Source of the DNA: Allodiplogaster sudhausi
Taxonomy: Eukaryota > Nematoda > Chromadorea > Rhabditida > Diplogasteridae
Reading direction: 5' to 3'
NCBI GenBank assembly: GCA_945643635.1
Contig: CALZFC010000075.1
Location: 880,001-944,000, forward strand
Length of the DNA stretch: 64,000 nt
Positions 25,386 to 35,825 of this stretch are shown here, in pieces (position 1 is the stretch's first letter; the number at the start of each line of letters is the position of its first letter). A model generated the notes under the pieces. The model was not told the DNA's origin, did no database searches, and saw nothing but the letters and a program-made list of their open reading frames with translations. The position numbers and the translations under genes were made by a program.

Positions 25386-27127
25386 CTCGGGTGCTGAAAG
25401 GAGTTCATTAATGGTCTCATAAGGGCCAAACTCTTTTAATTGGTCTATTTGCTGCCAATTCTGTGTAAGGCTGCTGAACGAGGTAGATATGTAGACATGA
25501 AGGCAAATTTAAAGCAATTTGAGCAATATTGAAGTTCCAGCGGAATTTGGGAATAGTTCAATCTGAAAGCGAGAAATACTATTCAAGAAAGTGATATGAC
25601 GGAAAATTTGTAATAACGCCAAGAAAATTAAATTTTTTGATCGCGATCATTTCTCTTTCTGCCGTCCTGACTGTTGTATAAGGCACAGGCATTTCAGGGT
25701 AAAGAAAGGAACAACAAACGATAGATGACTGGTTTCAGTGTCCATGATGACATGGCCTTGTCATCATCGATACTGGAACGACAACTCGGGTTGGTTAATC
25801 CATAGTAGAAAAAAAGTTTCGCTTGACATTTATCAATAAAAAAGAGGAAACGCTGCACATTTGAGAGATTATATTGCACAGTTGCGAAGGGAATCGGATG
25901 AAATCAATTTTTTCCGTGACAGTCTGGCAACACTAGAATGAATTCTTGATTAGGTGAATGTATATATTAGACTTGGACAATTGGTTTCTTTCTTTCTCCC
26001 TCTTTTTCACATTTATAGCCTTGCGATTCAATTGATCATTTTTTATAAATATAAAAATGGTTACCCAACCAAGAACTACAATACCTCATACGTTTATGCT
26101 CAGTGAACGGAAGAATGTAGGGAAGTACTCGGCGGAAACAAGTAAACAATGGAAACACAGAATTTTCACCACTTTTCTTTCTCTTCGAAACATTCAACTT
26201 TTTTTCAATTTCGCTTATACATCATTGCCATGGAGGAGCTGAGCAAAAAAGGGGGAAATGGGGAAATCGCGGGAATAGTAGCATGATTGGAATAGAGAGA
26301 GGACGGCCAAGAATGAGAGATGTAGCAGGCTATGTATGTATACCTCTGTCAGAAATGGGCGAGAGCGGCGGCCGCAAACACTGCAAGAAAGATGAGGTCG
26401 TAATTTAAATTAAAAAGGAAGAAAGGTCCTCGAGACAACGAATAAATTAAATTACATGCCACTTTTCTTTCTCCTGGATTTCACTTTCCGGTCCCTTACT
26501 TTACGATAGAGCCGAAAAAATAGCTGAAAGATATAATATAATACATCAGGACCTCCTATTATCCCACTGCGATCTCGCTGAACTCGGGGTGCTCGAAGGT
26601 ACCGATGATTGTGATGAGAAAGCCGTCGAACTGCTTGCCCCTGACTCGCTGCGTTTTTTTTTTAAAGCCGACAAAACCGTTGCAGTGCTGACAAAACGGC
26701 GGAGTCTTCCGCCATCGAAGACGGTAACGCGGCGAAAGAGCGGGAGAGCAGTGAAGAGAAGGTGCGAAGTGAGGAAACAGCGGCTCCTACTAAAAGATTC
26801 CGTCTACATATCCTATCTCTCTGTCGCGATTCTACTGACTTGCAAACTGAAATCACGGAGGAAATCACTATGGTAAAACAGGTGAAAGCGTCTGCTGATG
26901 CATTGAATTCAAGCTCTTGAGGAATCATTTTAAATTCTGTGACTTTTCGTGTGATCGCTTTTAAATGGAGGGTCGCTTAGGATTCTTTAGGCATTGAATG
27001 AAACATCTTTATAGTGAAATAATCGCACCGTTATTTCAGTCAGTATGGTCAAAGATAAGGAAAGGCCAATAAAGTATTGTGTAGACCAGAATAAACGATC
27101 TAAGCCATTAACGTACATATATCACGA
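25386..27127. other. Flank of SLC17 copy A, part of the tandem duplication
   Basis: No intact gene was found. From about 25420 to 26890 much of the sequence matches 29890-31000 upstream of copy B, including a segment at 26580-26880 that belongs to the four-copy dispersed family. 26900-27127 is unique AT-rich spacer. Confidence 0.65.
26575..26890 (+). repeat. Dispersed repeat family, copy 1
   Basis: Begins with TGCTCGAAGGTACCGATGAT and continues through GAGAAAGCCGTCGAACTGCT, then a block with GGCGAAAGAGCGGGAGAGCA and GAAGAGAAGGTGCGAAGTGA. Related blocks occur in the same order at 30785-31010, about 31915-32160 and 57868-58400. Each short reading frame is broken, so the ancestral function, perhaps a gene exon pair, is unknown. 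Confidence 0.75.
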
Positions 27128-29867
27128 TCAATTCTCCGTTGTAACGGCATGCAACAAGCCTTCGTCTTCCACTTCGTCATTCTTTGTCTTGCTCTTGGGA
27201 ACGTAGTGGGAGGGTTCTGCGCGAACCAACGGCAGGTAGATCATGAAGCCAAGAACAAGAAGTGCTGCATGCAGAAGGAAGAAGACGCGGAACTCAGCGT
27301 GCGTCTTATTGGGGACTAGCCAGTTGAAGAGGAACGACTCCATGAGAAGGCCGATCGACTTGAACAGCTGAACTTGCCCGAGCACGAAGAAGGCGTACGG
27401 GCTGAAGCAGGCGAAAAATCTTGAAAAAGCCCAACTGATCAGTGATCTCCACGCCATCAGGCACCCTCCTCCTGTATACTATGTATGTACATACATATCA
27501 ATTACTAAATTAAATATTTCTTATATCGTCATGTACATTTTACAACTGCCGTAATGAAATGAAGTGAAATGGCCATTTTGAACACTGACCCGGAGATGAG
27601 GATGGCTCCTTTGTTGTAAGCGCCCGCGTTCCAGCCGACAAACCACTACAAGAACATCTCGTGTCGATTTGGACGGGCCATTTCTGGTCTACCTGAAGCG
27701 CGACGGTGAATACAATCTGCTAGAAGGTGGACGCGTCACTCGGCAAGGCAGCCATCGCGACCAGCACAGCGGCCGGGCCGAGCAGCGACACGAGCGAGAA
27801 CAGACGGATCTTGGTGCGCTCAGAGACGATGCTGCGCGTACTTTGTATCGTGTTTGCGAGCGAATATTATTAAAAGAGTCAAAAAATCAATTTTGAATTC
27901 GCGCCCTTTGCCTGACGCAAAGTGAGCATGTGATTTAGAGAGACATTTTGTGTTTGCGAGTGAATAACATTCAATCAGCGTATCGTCCGAATACGAAATA
28001 AAGATAGACAGTACCGCGAAAAAATTCATTTCAAAGTAATTTTGACCAATATCTTTTCGACTTTTCTTGTCGGGTACCAGAGAAATTCGGCTGACAAACT
28101 TGATACGATCGCTCATGATGCCAGCGATAATCTTGAACACGATTATTCCGTAGCAGGCCACGTTGAATGCCCATCCCGTTTCGTATTTATCGAAGCCGAA
28201 GATGTCAAGGTAAGTCGAAAGGTATGCCTGAGGCATACTTGAGGCTGCTAATGAACGTCGTTAATTATAATTAAGGAGAATTTGTGCATTATTGGTATGG
28301 GTATATGTAGTTAAACGGAATTTAAAAATGTAAAAGCAATACAAACGAACGCCCATCATGACGGAAGACGTAGTGTTGACGAATGCAGCCGCCCAGATCC
28401 CGTAGACAGCAACATCGGTGAGAATCAACTGCAAGTTCGAAGATATCGTTTTAGCAGCGAGGGAGTTACGTGCTAGATCTCATGGGAAGGAACGGAAACG
28501 GAACCAAAAATTATTAAAGTATTGTTGCCTTCATTGCAAATTTAGCCTGTGGCAAGTAGTGTTAAACTAGATTGTCCGAAGCGACGTACACGATACGGCG
28601 GCCGAATCTGGCGCTCATTTGCCATGGACTTGTCGATCGATATGAGCGCGACTTCGGCTTCCGTTGCATAACTCTCACTCGGATGGTCGCGGTAGAGGAG
28701 GAGCCAGATGAAGGAGCACACGAGAACAATGCCGCCCACCACGTAGTACAGCCGAGAGAAAAGACCTAAGGGTTTCCTGTCTTTGTCGGAAGCATGCGAA
28801 AAATTTTGAGCGTTTCACTCTTGTCTTTCATTCATGACGAAAAGCCAATGCAGGAAAAAGTAAATTTAATAACCCTTTCGAAAGAGCCCTTCTTACCAAG
28901 ATTGCGGCCGGGATCTCGATTATATTCACGAGAACCAGGAATGAGGAAAGAATGGCTCCATAGATCGCCGTCTCCGACTTGGGCGCCCAGCGGGAGACGA
29001 TTAAGCCGACGGCGCCAAAGTCTGCCGCGTATAGGCAGCCCTAAAGTCAACCGATCAATAATGTTAAGTGGTTGATGGCCTTAATAGATATGATCTTCAA
29101 AGGAAACATGTGAATGTTTTTTTGCTGCTTTCAGCTAGGGCCGTAAAATATGTAGAGCGAAACAAACTTTTTCAAGCGAACCATTATAAAACGAATGCAT
29201 AGCGCCGCGCCATGTGAGTAATCGAAGCAGACTGGCACGGCGCATGACACAGCTGCCGAGATGATACCTATGATAATGCATCATTTGGTGAAAAGTAAAT
29301 AAATGGAGTTTTAATCTACATCGTTAATAACAAAGAAAGTTTAAAATTACCAGCCAAGAAAAGAACCCAGCGAGCGCCATAGCGAGCAAGAAGGAAATTA
29401 AGAGGATAGATGCCCACGATCGTTCCTACGGCAGCCGCTGCTAGAATGTTGGTCTTTTCAGCGAGGCTGTACACGCGATGAGTGCTTGCATCATGAGTCT
29501 GCAATTAAAATATATTTTCAAAACAAAATTTTTTTTCAGTTTTGCGTCAACAATGGCGCTTTCAAGGAACAAGGTGGAATGCGTCATGTGCAATTTAAAT
29601 CGATCAAATGAAAAGTTTCACACTCCTATCTAGGAGTGTGAAGATTAGGGAATATTAGAGTGACGTACAGTATTATTACATAATATAATTAGTTGTAATT
29701 TTGAGAGTGAGAAAGAGCGAGAAAATTAACTAGCAAACCTCCTCGTTTTCCATATAAGCCATGAGGTAGGAGTGTATGGCAACGGGCATAAGTAAGCCGC
29801 CCAGCATAATAAAGGCCGTGAAGAGGACGACGAAGCGACTGCGACCTTCGATGTAGCGCCGCAGCAT
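27128..29867 (-). pseudogene. SLC17-type transporter copy B, decayed
   Basis: All ten exons of copy A have counterparts here, ending with YAFFVLGQVQLFKSIGLL and an acidic tail at 27128. Three lesions are visible. The trans-splice acceptor before the start has changed from CAG to CCG (near 29877). Exon 5 lacks 16 bases present in copy A (near 28747-28751), shifting the frame. In exon 8 the Trp codon of copy A's TFWQIVF is TAG (27720-27722). The remaining exon sequence is well conserved, so the loss looks later than the duplication. Use of alternative splice sites to bypass exon 5 is possible but would not remove the exon 8 stop. Confidence 0.85.
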
Positions 29868-30784
29868 CTCGGGTGCGGAAAGGAGTTCAATAATGTCTCA
29901 TTAGTAGTAAACTGTTTTCCTTGCTCTAGTTATTGTCAGTTCTGTGTACAGCTACTGAACGTATTTAAACCAATTTGAGCGCAATTGAAGTTCCTGTGCA
30001 GATTATGGCAAAAGTTGAATCAGAAAGTGTGAACAAACAATTCAGAAGGAAAACTTCTAATAATGCCAAGAAAATTGGTTTTCCCTTTCGGCCGCACTGA
30101 CTGTTTTACTAATGTTACGACACAGTAATTTCATTGCAAGGAAAGGAACAATAGATGCCTGGTTTCAGTCGTGTCATCATGGGATGGCCAAGTTGCTCAA
30201 TCACATTACATCACAAAAAGTTTCGCGTGACATTTATCAAAAAGAGTGCTCCATGTTGTCCAATAGCAAAGGAAATCGGATGACATCTATCTTTGCTGTG
30301 ACAGTTTGGCAGCACTAGAATGTATTCTTGAACAGATGAATGCGTATGTATGTACTTGATTGCATGTGATATTGTCAAGTGAGTCGCCCTTGACTCGACT
30401 CTTCATGATGTTCATATCTGTATTTCAGAATTAGGGCTAACTTTAACGGAAAAAGAGGGAAATGAAGAAACCGTGGGAATAGTGGAATTATTGAAACAGA
30501 GGGAGGATGGTCAAGAATGAGAGAGAAAGGAGGCTGCTTCGGTTAGAAATGGAAGAACACTGAAAGGAAGAGGAGGCACTAATGCAGATTGGAAAAGGAA
30601 GAAGGGACTTCGAGACTTTAAAAAAACCGCATCCAAGTTTTCATCTGTTCCCTTGACGCGTGCCATAATCCATAAATATGCAGGTCATAAAGAAGCGGTA
30701 AAAAGATTGTCTGAGGCATATATTTAATTTTTCCCTTGTTTTGCGATAGAGCAAGAAGCCGGAAAAATTGCTGGAAGCTGAGCT

Positions 30785-31010
30785 CAAGATGCTCGAATGT
30801 GCTCATGATCGGGAGGAGAAAGCCATCTAACTGCTAGCCCGGGACTCGTCTTTATAGGGCTTTTATAGGGCTCTTATAAGGATGCAGATGTACACTTCAG
30901 AAGGTGGAAAGATTCCGAAACTGCTATGCACTTTTGGAACTTTTGGGAACTCACGTATTCTTCTCGAGTTTTCCCGGGTTTATAGACTCAAAAATGAAGA
31001 AAATACGTGA
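30785..31010 (+). repeat. Dispersed repeat family, copy 2
   Basis: ATGCTCGAATGTGCTCATGA plus GAGAAAGCCATCTAACTGCT parallels copies 1 and 4, then jumps by deletion to TATAAGGATGCAGATG and CGAGTTTTCC blocks shared with the 57.9-58.4 kb copy. Confidence 0.7.
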
Positions 31011-32327
31011 ATTTTGAAGTGTTCTTCCACTAATTCCACTATTGCCTATGTTAATTTGTCATTTTTCTTTTTTCCCCTCAAATTCATCCTGAGGGGTTTT
31101 CGTTACGGGGAATACGACTATCAAATTTGTCATTTTTTTTGAAATTTTTATTTATCATGGTTGACATTCCTTATAATATTCTTTATTCTTTATTCTTATC
31201 CCCGACAAGTAGACATGTTTATCTAATTGCTTAACAAATATTGCGAAACATAAAACGTCGCCCGCCAAAGCTCGATCGGGGGACACAAAGATATTCTTGG
31301 GGTCATGGTGTTCGGCTTCTGGCCCTCCTCTCTATCTCGTGCACGGCTCTTTCATCCTCCTCCTCGCGCAGCAACTCTGAAAGCAGTCATCATTATCTGC
31401 GTTACGAAAGTAAAAGAGATGCTTATTGCTAGCGTAATTAGAGAGTCCAAGAGAATTATAGCGATGGGAGAAATAGCCAAGAAAGCGGTTCTCATCCAGC
31501 TTGGCTAAGCGCTCCGAGTACTCGATCCATTCATAGCATTAGCACAGCGAAATGTGGTCGCCCTTTAAAAAATTCTGCGATTTTTTTTAAATTTAATATT
31601 CTAGGTAAAAGCATAATTTAAAATAACTTTAAAATTTTTAAATGTTGAATCCCTTCCTTAAATCTGGCCACCAAAAGATCATTGGCGTCGGTGAGGGAAG
31701 GAGTTCTACGACGATTCCGTCGTTTGCGCGGCCAGGATGGCCTCGTCGTGCTTCTCGTCCATTACCATTTGGGAAGGTGGCGCCGATTGGCTGAAAAGGA
31801 GGAGGGATAAAACGCACAGAAAGGTAAAATGGGCTTGGTTAGGGGGAGGAAAAAGGCGGATAAATGGAAAGCCCAAGTGTTCCTTCTTCGGTGGCCTGGT
31901 TCAGCATGGCCGGAAGTGCGAAGAAGAAGAAGAAGAAGCGAAGAGCAGAGCAGAGATGCGAGAGCGGAAGAGCTGCTCCCCATGAAGAGCGAAGTGAGAA
32001 AACAGCGGCAGCGGAACGCTTTTATAGAGCTGAACGATGCAAATGTGCACTTCAGAGTACGGAAAGTGTACGAAGCTGCCAAGTTCTATGATCTTTTAAC
32101 GGAAATATTGTGAACTCACGTATTATCCACGAGTTTGCCTGAGAACTCCGTCAGAGACCATCAAGGCTCCGGATCAGCCGAATCCACCCGCACGCCGTCC
32201 ATCCGCAGGCGTCAGTCCGCCCATCCCGAAGCCCCGCAAAATTAGGGTACGGAGACGTTTTATCTATATATTTAGCAAAATATAGTTTTGAGTGCACAGT
32301 TCAATCTTTGTTTTTATTTGGGGAGAT
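31011..32327. other. Region upstream of the Pro/Ala-repeat gene, with dispersed repeat copy 3
   Basis: From about 31915 to 32160 the sequence resembles the other dispersed copies (GAAGAGCGAAGTGAGAAAAC, then CTTTTATAGAGCT and AACTCACGTATTATCC blocks). A Pro-rich open stretch at about 32165-32255 (PNPPARRPSAGVSPPIPKP) may be an earlier exon of the gene that follows. The rest is unassigned. Confidence 0.45.
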
Positions 32328-33370
32328 ATGAAGAAGGATGAGGCGACGGCCGCTTCGAAGGCTGCGGATGCGCAGGTGGCTCACGCTCATCCCGTCTCAA
32401 TGCCACACACAGGTAAAGTTCAGATTATTTTGCGAACTACTTTGTAGAGCGAGGTGAGCAGAGCAGTATGGAAAGACCCATTTTGCAGTTCCCGGCCAGA
32501 CCCCTTCATAGTGCCGCTGCAGTTCCCGGCCAGAACCCTTCTTCTGCGCCTCAGGGTGCCGCTGCAGTTCCCGGCCAGTCCCCTTCTTCTGCTCCTCTGA
32601 GCACTGCTGCAGTTCCCGGCCAGACCCCTTCTTCTGCGCCTCAGAGTGCCGCTGCAGTTCCCGGCCAGACCCCTTCTTCTGCGCCTCATGGTGCCGCTGC
32701 ATGTCCCGGCCAGACCCCTTCTTCTGCGCCTCAGGGTACCGCTGCAGTTCCCGGCCAGACCGCTTCTTCTGCGCCTCAGGGCGGCGCAGCAGTTTCCGGC
32801 CAGACCCCTTCTTCTGCGCCTCAGGGTGCCGCTGCAGTTCTCGGCCAGACCCCTTCTTCTGCGCCTCAGGGTGCCGCTGCAGTTCCCGGCCAGACCCCTT
32901 CTTCTGCGCCTCAGGGCGCTGCAGCAGTTGCCGCCGGCTCTGCGGTCGCAGCCGCTCAGCCCTCCGCCAGCTCTTCTTTGGCACCGGGTAATCTTACCCA
33001 GGCGATTCTCGCGTTCGTTTAATTCTTCTAATGATAATTCTTCCAATTCTTGAATGATAAATCCTCCAATCATACATTTTTTTAAGTTTTTGTTTTGGTA
33101 TTATATTCATAATTGCGAACAATTTTGCGACTAAACAAGCATTCATATTTGCAAAGTGCATAAAGTGCTAGGCACTAATGAGTAATTCGAATTTTTATGA
33201 TTGATTACAACGCAGCAATAATTACAAGGCGAGGCGAGTAATTAAAGCGCTTTCACGGGGTGTAGTATTTAATGATTGTAAAAAAACATTCTCATCGACA
33301 AACAACCTTCTAATAAAATTACGTCGATATTTGTTAATAAATTTGCAGTTGTAATTAAGAAGGAAGCGCG

Positions 33371-33413
<43 letters not shown>

Positions 33414-34400
33414 GCATTCTTAATGCGTTCTGGGAACGAAATGCTAAATGCTTTAATAACTCAGCTAGCAATACAATTATCGTTGCGTTGTAATTTATCA
33501 TTAGATTTCTAATAACTAATTAGTGCCTTGCACACTAATATGTATATGTATGTACATATTACTTTACACACTCCATTGCCTTTCGTTTTCTGTTACAGTG
33601 CGCTTGCAGGAGAACTGCTAACTTTGCCGAAGCATGTCACGAAGGAACAGGTGCGCGGAGCAAGGGCTAAGTGGCCGCGACTTTCCAGCATTGTCAGCAA
33701 GATGACTCCTGCGATGACGTCAACTCTGGATGACTTGGTGCGTAATTTTATATTCATATATGCTATGGTTACGCGAATACAGTGCTGCTACATCATTTGT
33801 ATGTAGAGAAATTAGGAAAGCGATTCAGGAACAACAACCTTTTTGCTGGTAATTATCATACGACGATACAGCACATTGCCATAATTGCAGAAGAAGCTGG
33901 ATGGAGAGCTGGTCGGACACCTCTTGCGCTTGCATGGCGCTACAGTCGGCGCCTTGTCAGAGGCAAATGCCCTCGCGGCCCTAGCATCGGCACAGGAAGC
34001 GAATGGAGCCGTTGGACGAGTCGTCGAGCTCAAGAACCGGCTTATCACAGTTAGCTTATCACAGTTAGACCTTTCTTGTTTTCGCCCACTTATTAGATGC
34101 CAAATCGTTCTCTCATATTCCTTCTTCTGTTCGATTTTCGATGGTTCTCTCTTTCTTTTTCTCTCTTTCGCTGTCTCCTTGTGAACCTCGTGTATCTCGC
34201 TCTATCTTTTTCGCATTCTGTTGCAGCGCATCCACGATATCCAAGTGGCAGGGCAGCCCGCGACCGATGCCGAGCTCTCCGATATGGAGAATCTCTTCAA
34301 CTCCTTCAAGGAGGAAGACGGCAGCGCAAAGAATGCATGCGCTCTGGCCTCTACGATGGTAAACCACACCCGCTGTGCCTGGCTGCGCCAGCCTCATTAA
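32328..34400 (+). CDS. Unrecognised protein with nine 15-residue Pro/Ala/Gln repeats and a helical C-terminus
   Basis: Exons 32328-32412, 32448-32987, 33610-33737, 33891-34049 and 34227-34400 join in phase, giving about 361 residues from the ATG at 32328; more 5' exons are possible. The second exon carries nine units of the pattern AAAVPGQTPSSAPQG, then an Ala-rich stretch. The C-terminal about 165 residues (GELLTLPKHVTKEQ, ARAKWPRLSSIVSKM, ELVGHLLRLHGATVGALSE, VVELKNRLITRIHDIQVAG, ELSDMENLFNSFKEED) look alpha-helical, probably coiled coil. The family was not recognised. The frame chosen is the only one that splices in phase into the helical part. The last exon could instead splice at 34359. 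Confidence 0.6.
32506..32940 (+). repeat. 45-bp coding minisatellite, nine copies
   Basis: Units of 45 bases containing GCAGTTCCCGGCCAGACCCC and TTCTTCTGCGCCTCAGGG repeat nine times, differing by a few substitutions. Because 45 is a multiple of three, all three plus frames and two minus frames stay open; only the Ala-Val-Pro-Gly-Gln frame is taken as coding. Confidence 0.93.
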
Positions 34401-35330
34401 GTGCAGTGCATCCATCCCTTTCCTCTCTCTCCGTCCTGTCATTTCTTCCACCCCAATGTCTGATCCAAGAAGCATGCCGCCTTCTCACATCTTATCCTAT
34501 TCTCAGAACTTACCCACATACTGGTGCCATAACTAACTGCATTACATTACCGAATAAACATTGCATTACATACGAGCATTAATGCATTTTTTGATAAATT
34601 GGGAAGGTATTGGAAACAAATTGAAATTTTCATATCTCAAACATTTTTGACGAATAGAACAATCAGATCCAGTGGTGCAGCAAGTCTAGGAGGAAAAATG
34701 GGTGAAAGTTGAGCTCTACTTTTTAACAAGAAAGATTGTGGTTTAACATAAAAATACGCTGATTAGTATGGAAAATAAGAATGACTTTGTCCAAAAAGAT
34801 CACATCTTTAAAAGTGGTCAACATAATAGTCAATCTTTTTCTAATTGAAAGAGTGTATGTAAATCATTCCTGGATGTTCTTTTCTCCATCTTTTTTCACG
34901 CCATTTTTAACGTTCGTTACTTCTATGAAACAGGCACCAGAAAAAAAATCTAATAAAATTTGCTTAACGATAGATATTATCTGCAGCTCGAGCCTGCACC
35001 GTTTTATAAAGTGACTTTGTAAGTTCGAATTCCACTTCCTTGGAAAACTTTTGCAAAAAATTGACTTGACGTAAGAACGGCGTTAAAGAGATGAAAAAAG
35101 CGTTTGAGGATATTTTATTTGCCTATCATTCAGGGCACGCATATCTTCGTTCTACAGGAATGCATGAGAAAATTTGTTTTGTAAACCTGGCACCCTTTGG
35201 TTAGACCGTACCTTTGTTAGGGTTCAAAAAACTACGCGTTCAAAAGTAAAAATGAATAGAACAAGAGAATCATCTCTCTTATCTAATTAAAATTGGGCAC
35301 TATTGGATTGACACTTGAGTTCAACTCGAA
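34401..35330. other. Unassigned AT-rich spacer left of the BEL/Pao element
   Basis: Nothing recognisable was found. Short open frames carry no family signature. Confidence 0.5.
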
Positions 35331-35335
35331 AAAAG

Positions 35336-35745
35336 TGTCGGCGAATGCCGAAATTGGAAATGAATCATCCGCTTTCATGGCCTGGCTCGATTGTTTTGTA
35401 GGCAACTTTGCCGAGTCTATTTTTTTTTCTTCCTTTCGTTAAGATGAATCAGATGAACAGGCGCCATCTCGACTCGAGAAAGAGCACCGCGCTTATTCAT
35501 TTCTTTCCCGGAATTGCGCCGAGTTTCTCGCTATGTCTCTCAACCCTCCTTTCCTCAAGTAGTCTCTTTATATTTCCATTAGTAATGTTGACGTCTAGAA
35601 GTTTGTGCCTGCTCGCCCTGTATGATTTATAAGGAGATGCCAACGCTTGTTAATCACTTTCAATTTTTCTCTCTTTGAATGTGTGCTAAGAGGAATTGGT
35701 TTAATTACCCAAGTTTGAGTCGATAAAGTGGAAGGCGGCACAACA
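35336..35745 (+). repeat. 5' LTR of element 1
   Basis: 410 bp, TGTCGGCGAATG to GGCACAACA. It matches the 3' LTR along its full length with about five mismatches and a one-base gap in a T-run near 35425. Confidence 0.96.
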
Positions 35746-35747
35746 AG

Positions 35748-35758
35748 TGGTGCGTCGA
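35748..35758 (+). other. Putative primer binding site of element 1
   Basis: TGGTGCGTCGA begins two bases after the 5' LTR. It would pair with the CCA end of a tRNA whose acceptor ends CGACGC, closest to a glycine tRNA; the tRNA identity is inference. Confidence 0.55.
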
Positions 35759-35825
35759 AACGGAGCGAACGCCCGGTACCACGTCACGAGCTCAGAGGCC
35801 GATCAGGGCGGCCGCTAGACTACAA

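Larger units (their letters stand above)
22598..31010. repeat. Direct tandem duplication of the SLC17 locus (two units of about 4 kb)
   Basis: Unit A (about 22598-26890) and unit B (about 27128-31010) align in order: ten exons, their introns and more than 1 kb of upstream flank. Coding exons are about 90 percent identical by eye while introns have many indels, so the duplication is not recent. Confidence 0.9.

Noticed and set aside
32486..32940. CRISPR-like array
   Set aside because: Units are contiguous 45-bp coding repeats without unique spacers, in a eukaryotic genome.
32397..33073. Long minus-strand frames of 195 and 217 codons opposite the Pro/Ala repeat
   Set aside because: They exist because the 45-bp unit keeps every stop-free frame open; no splice-compatible partners were found on the minus strand.
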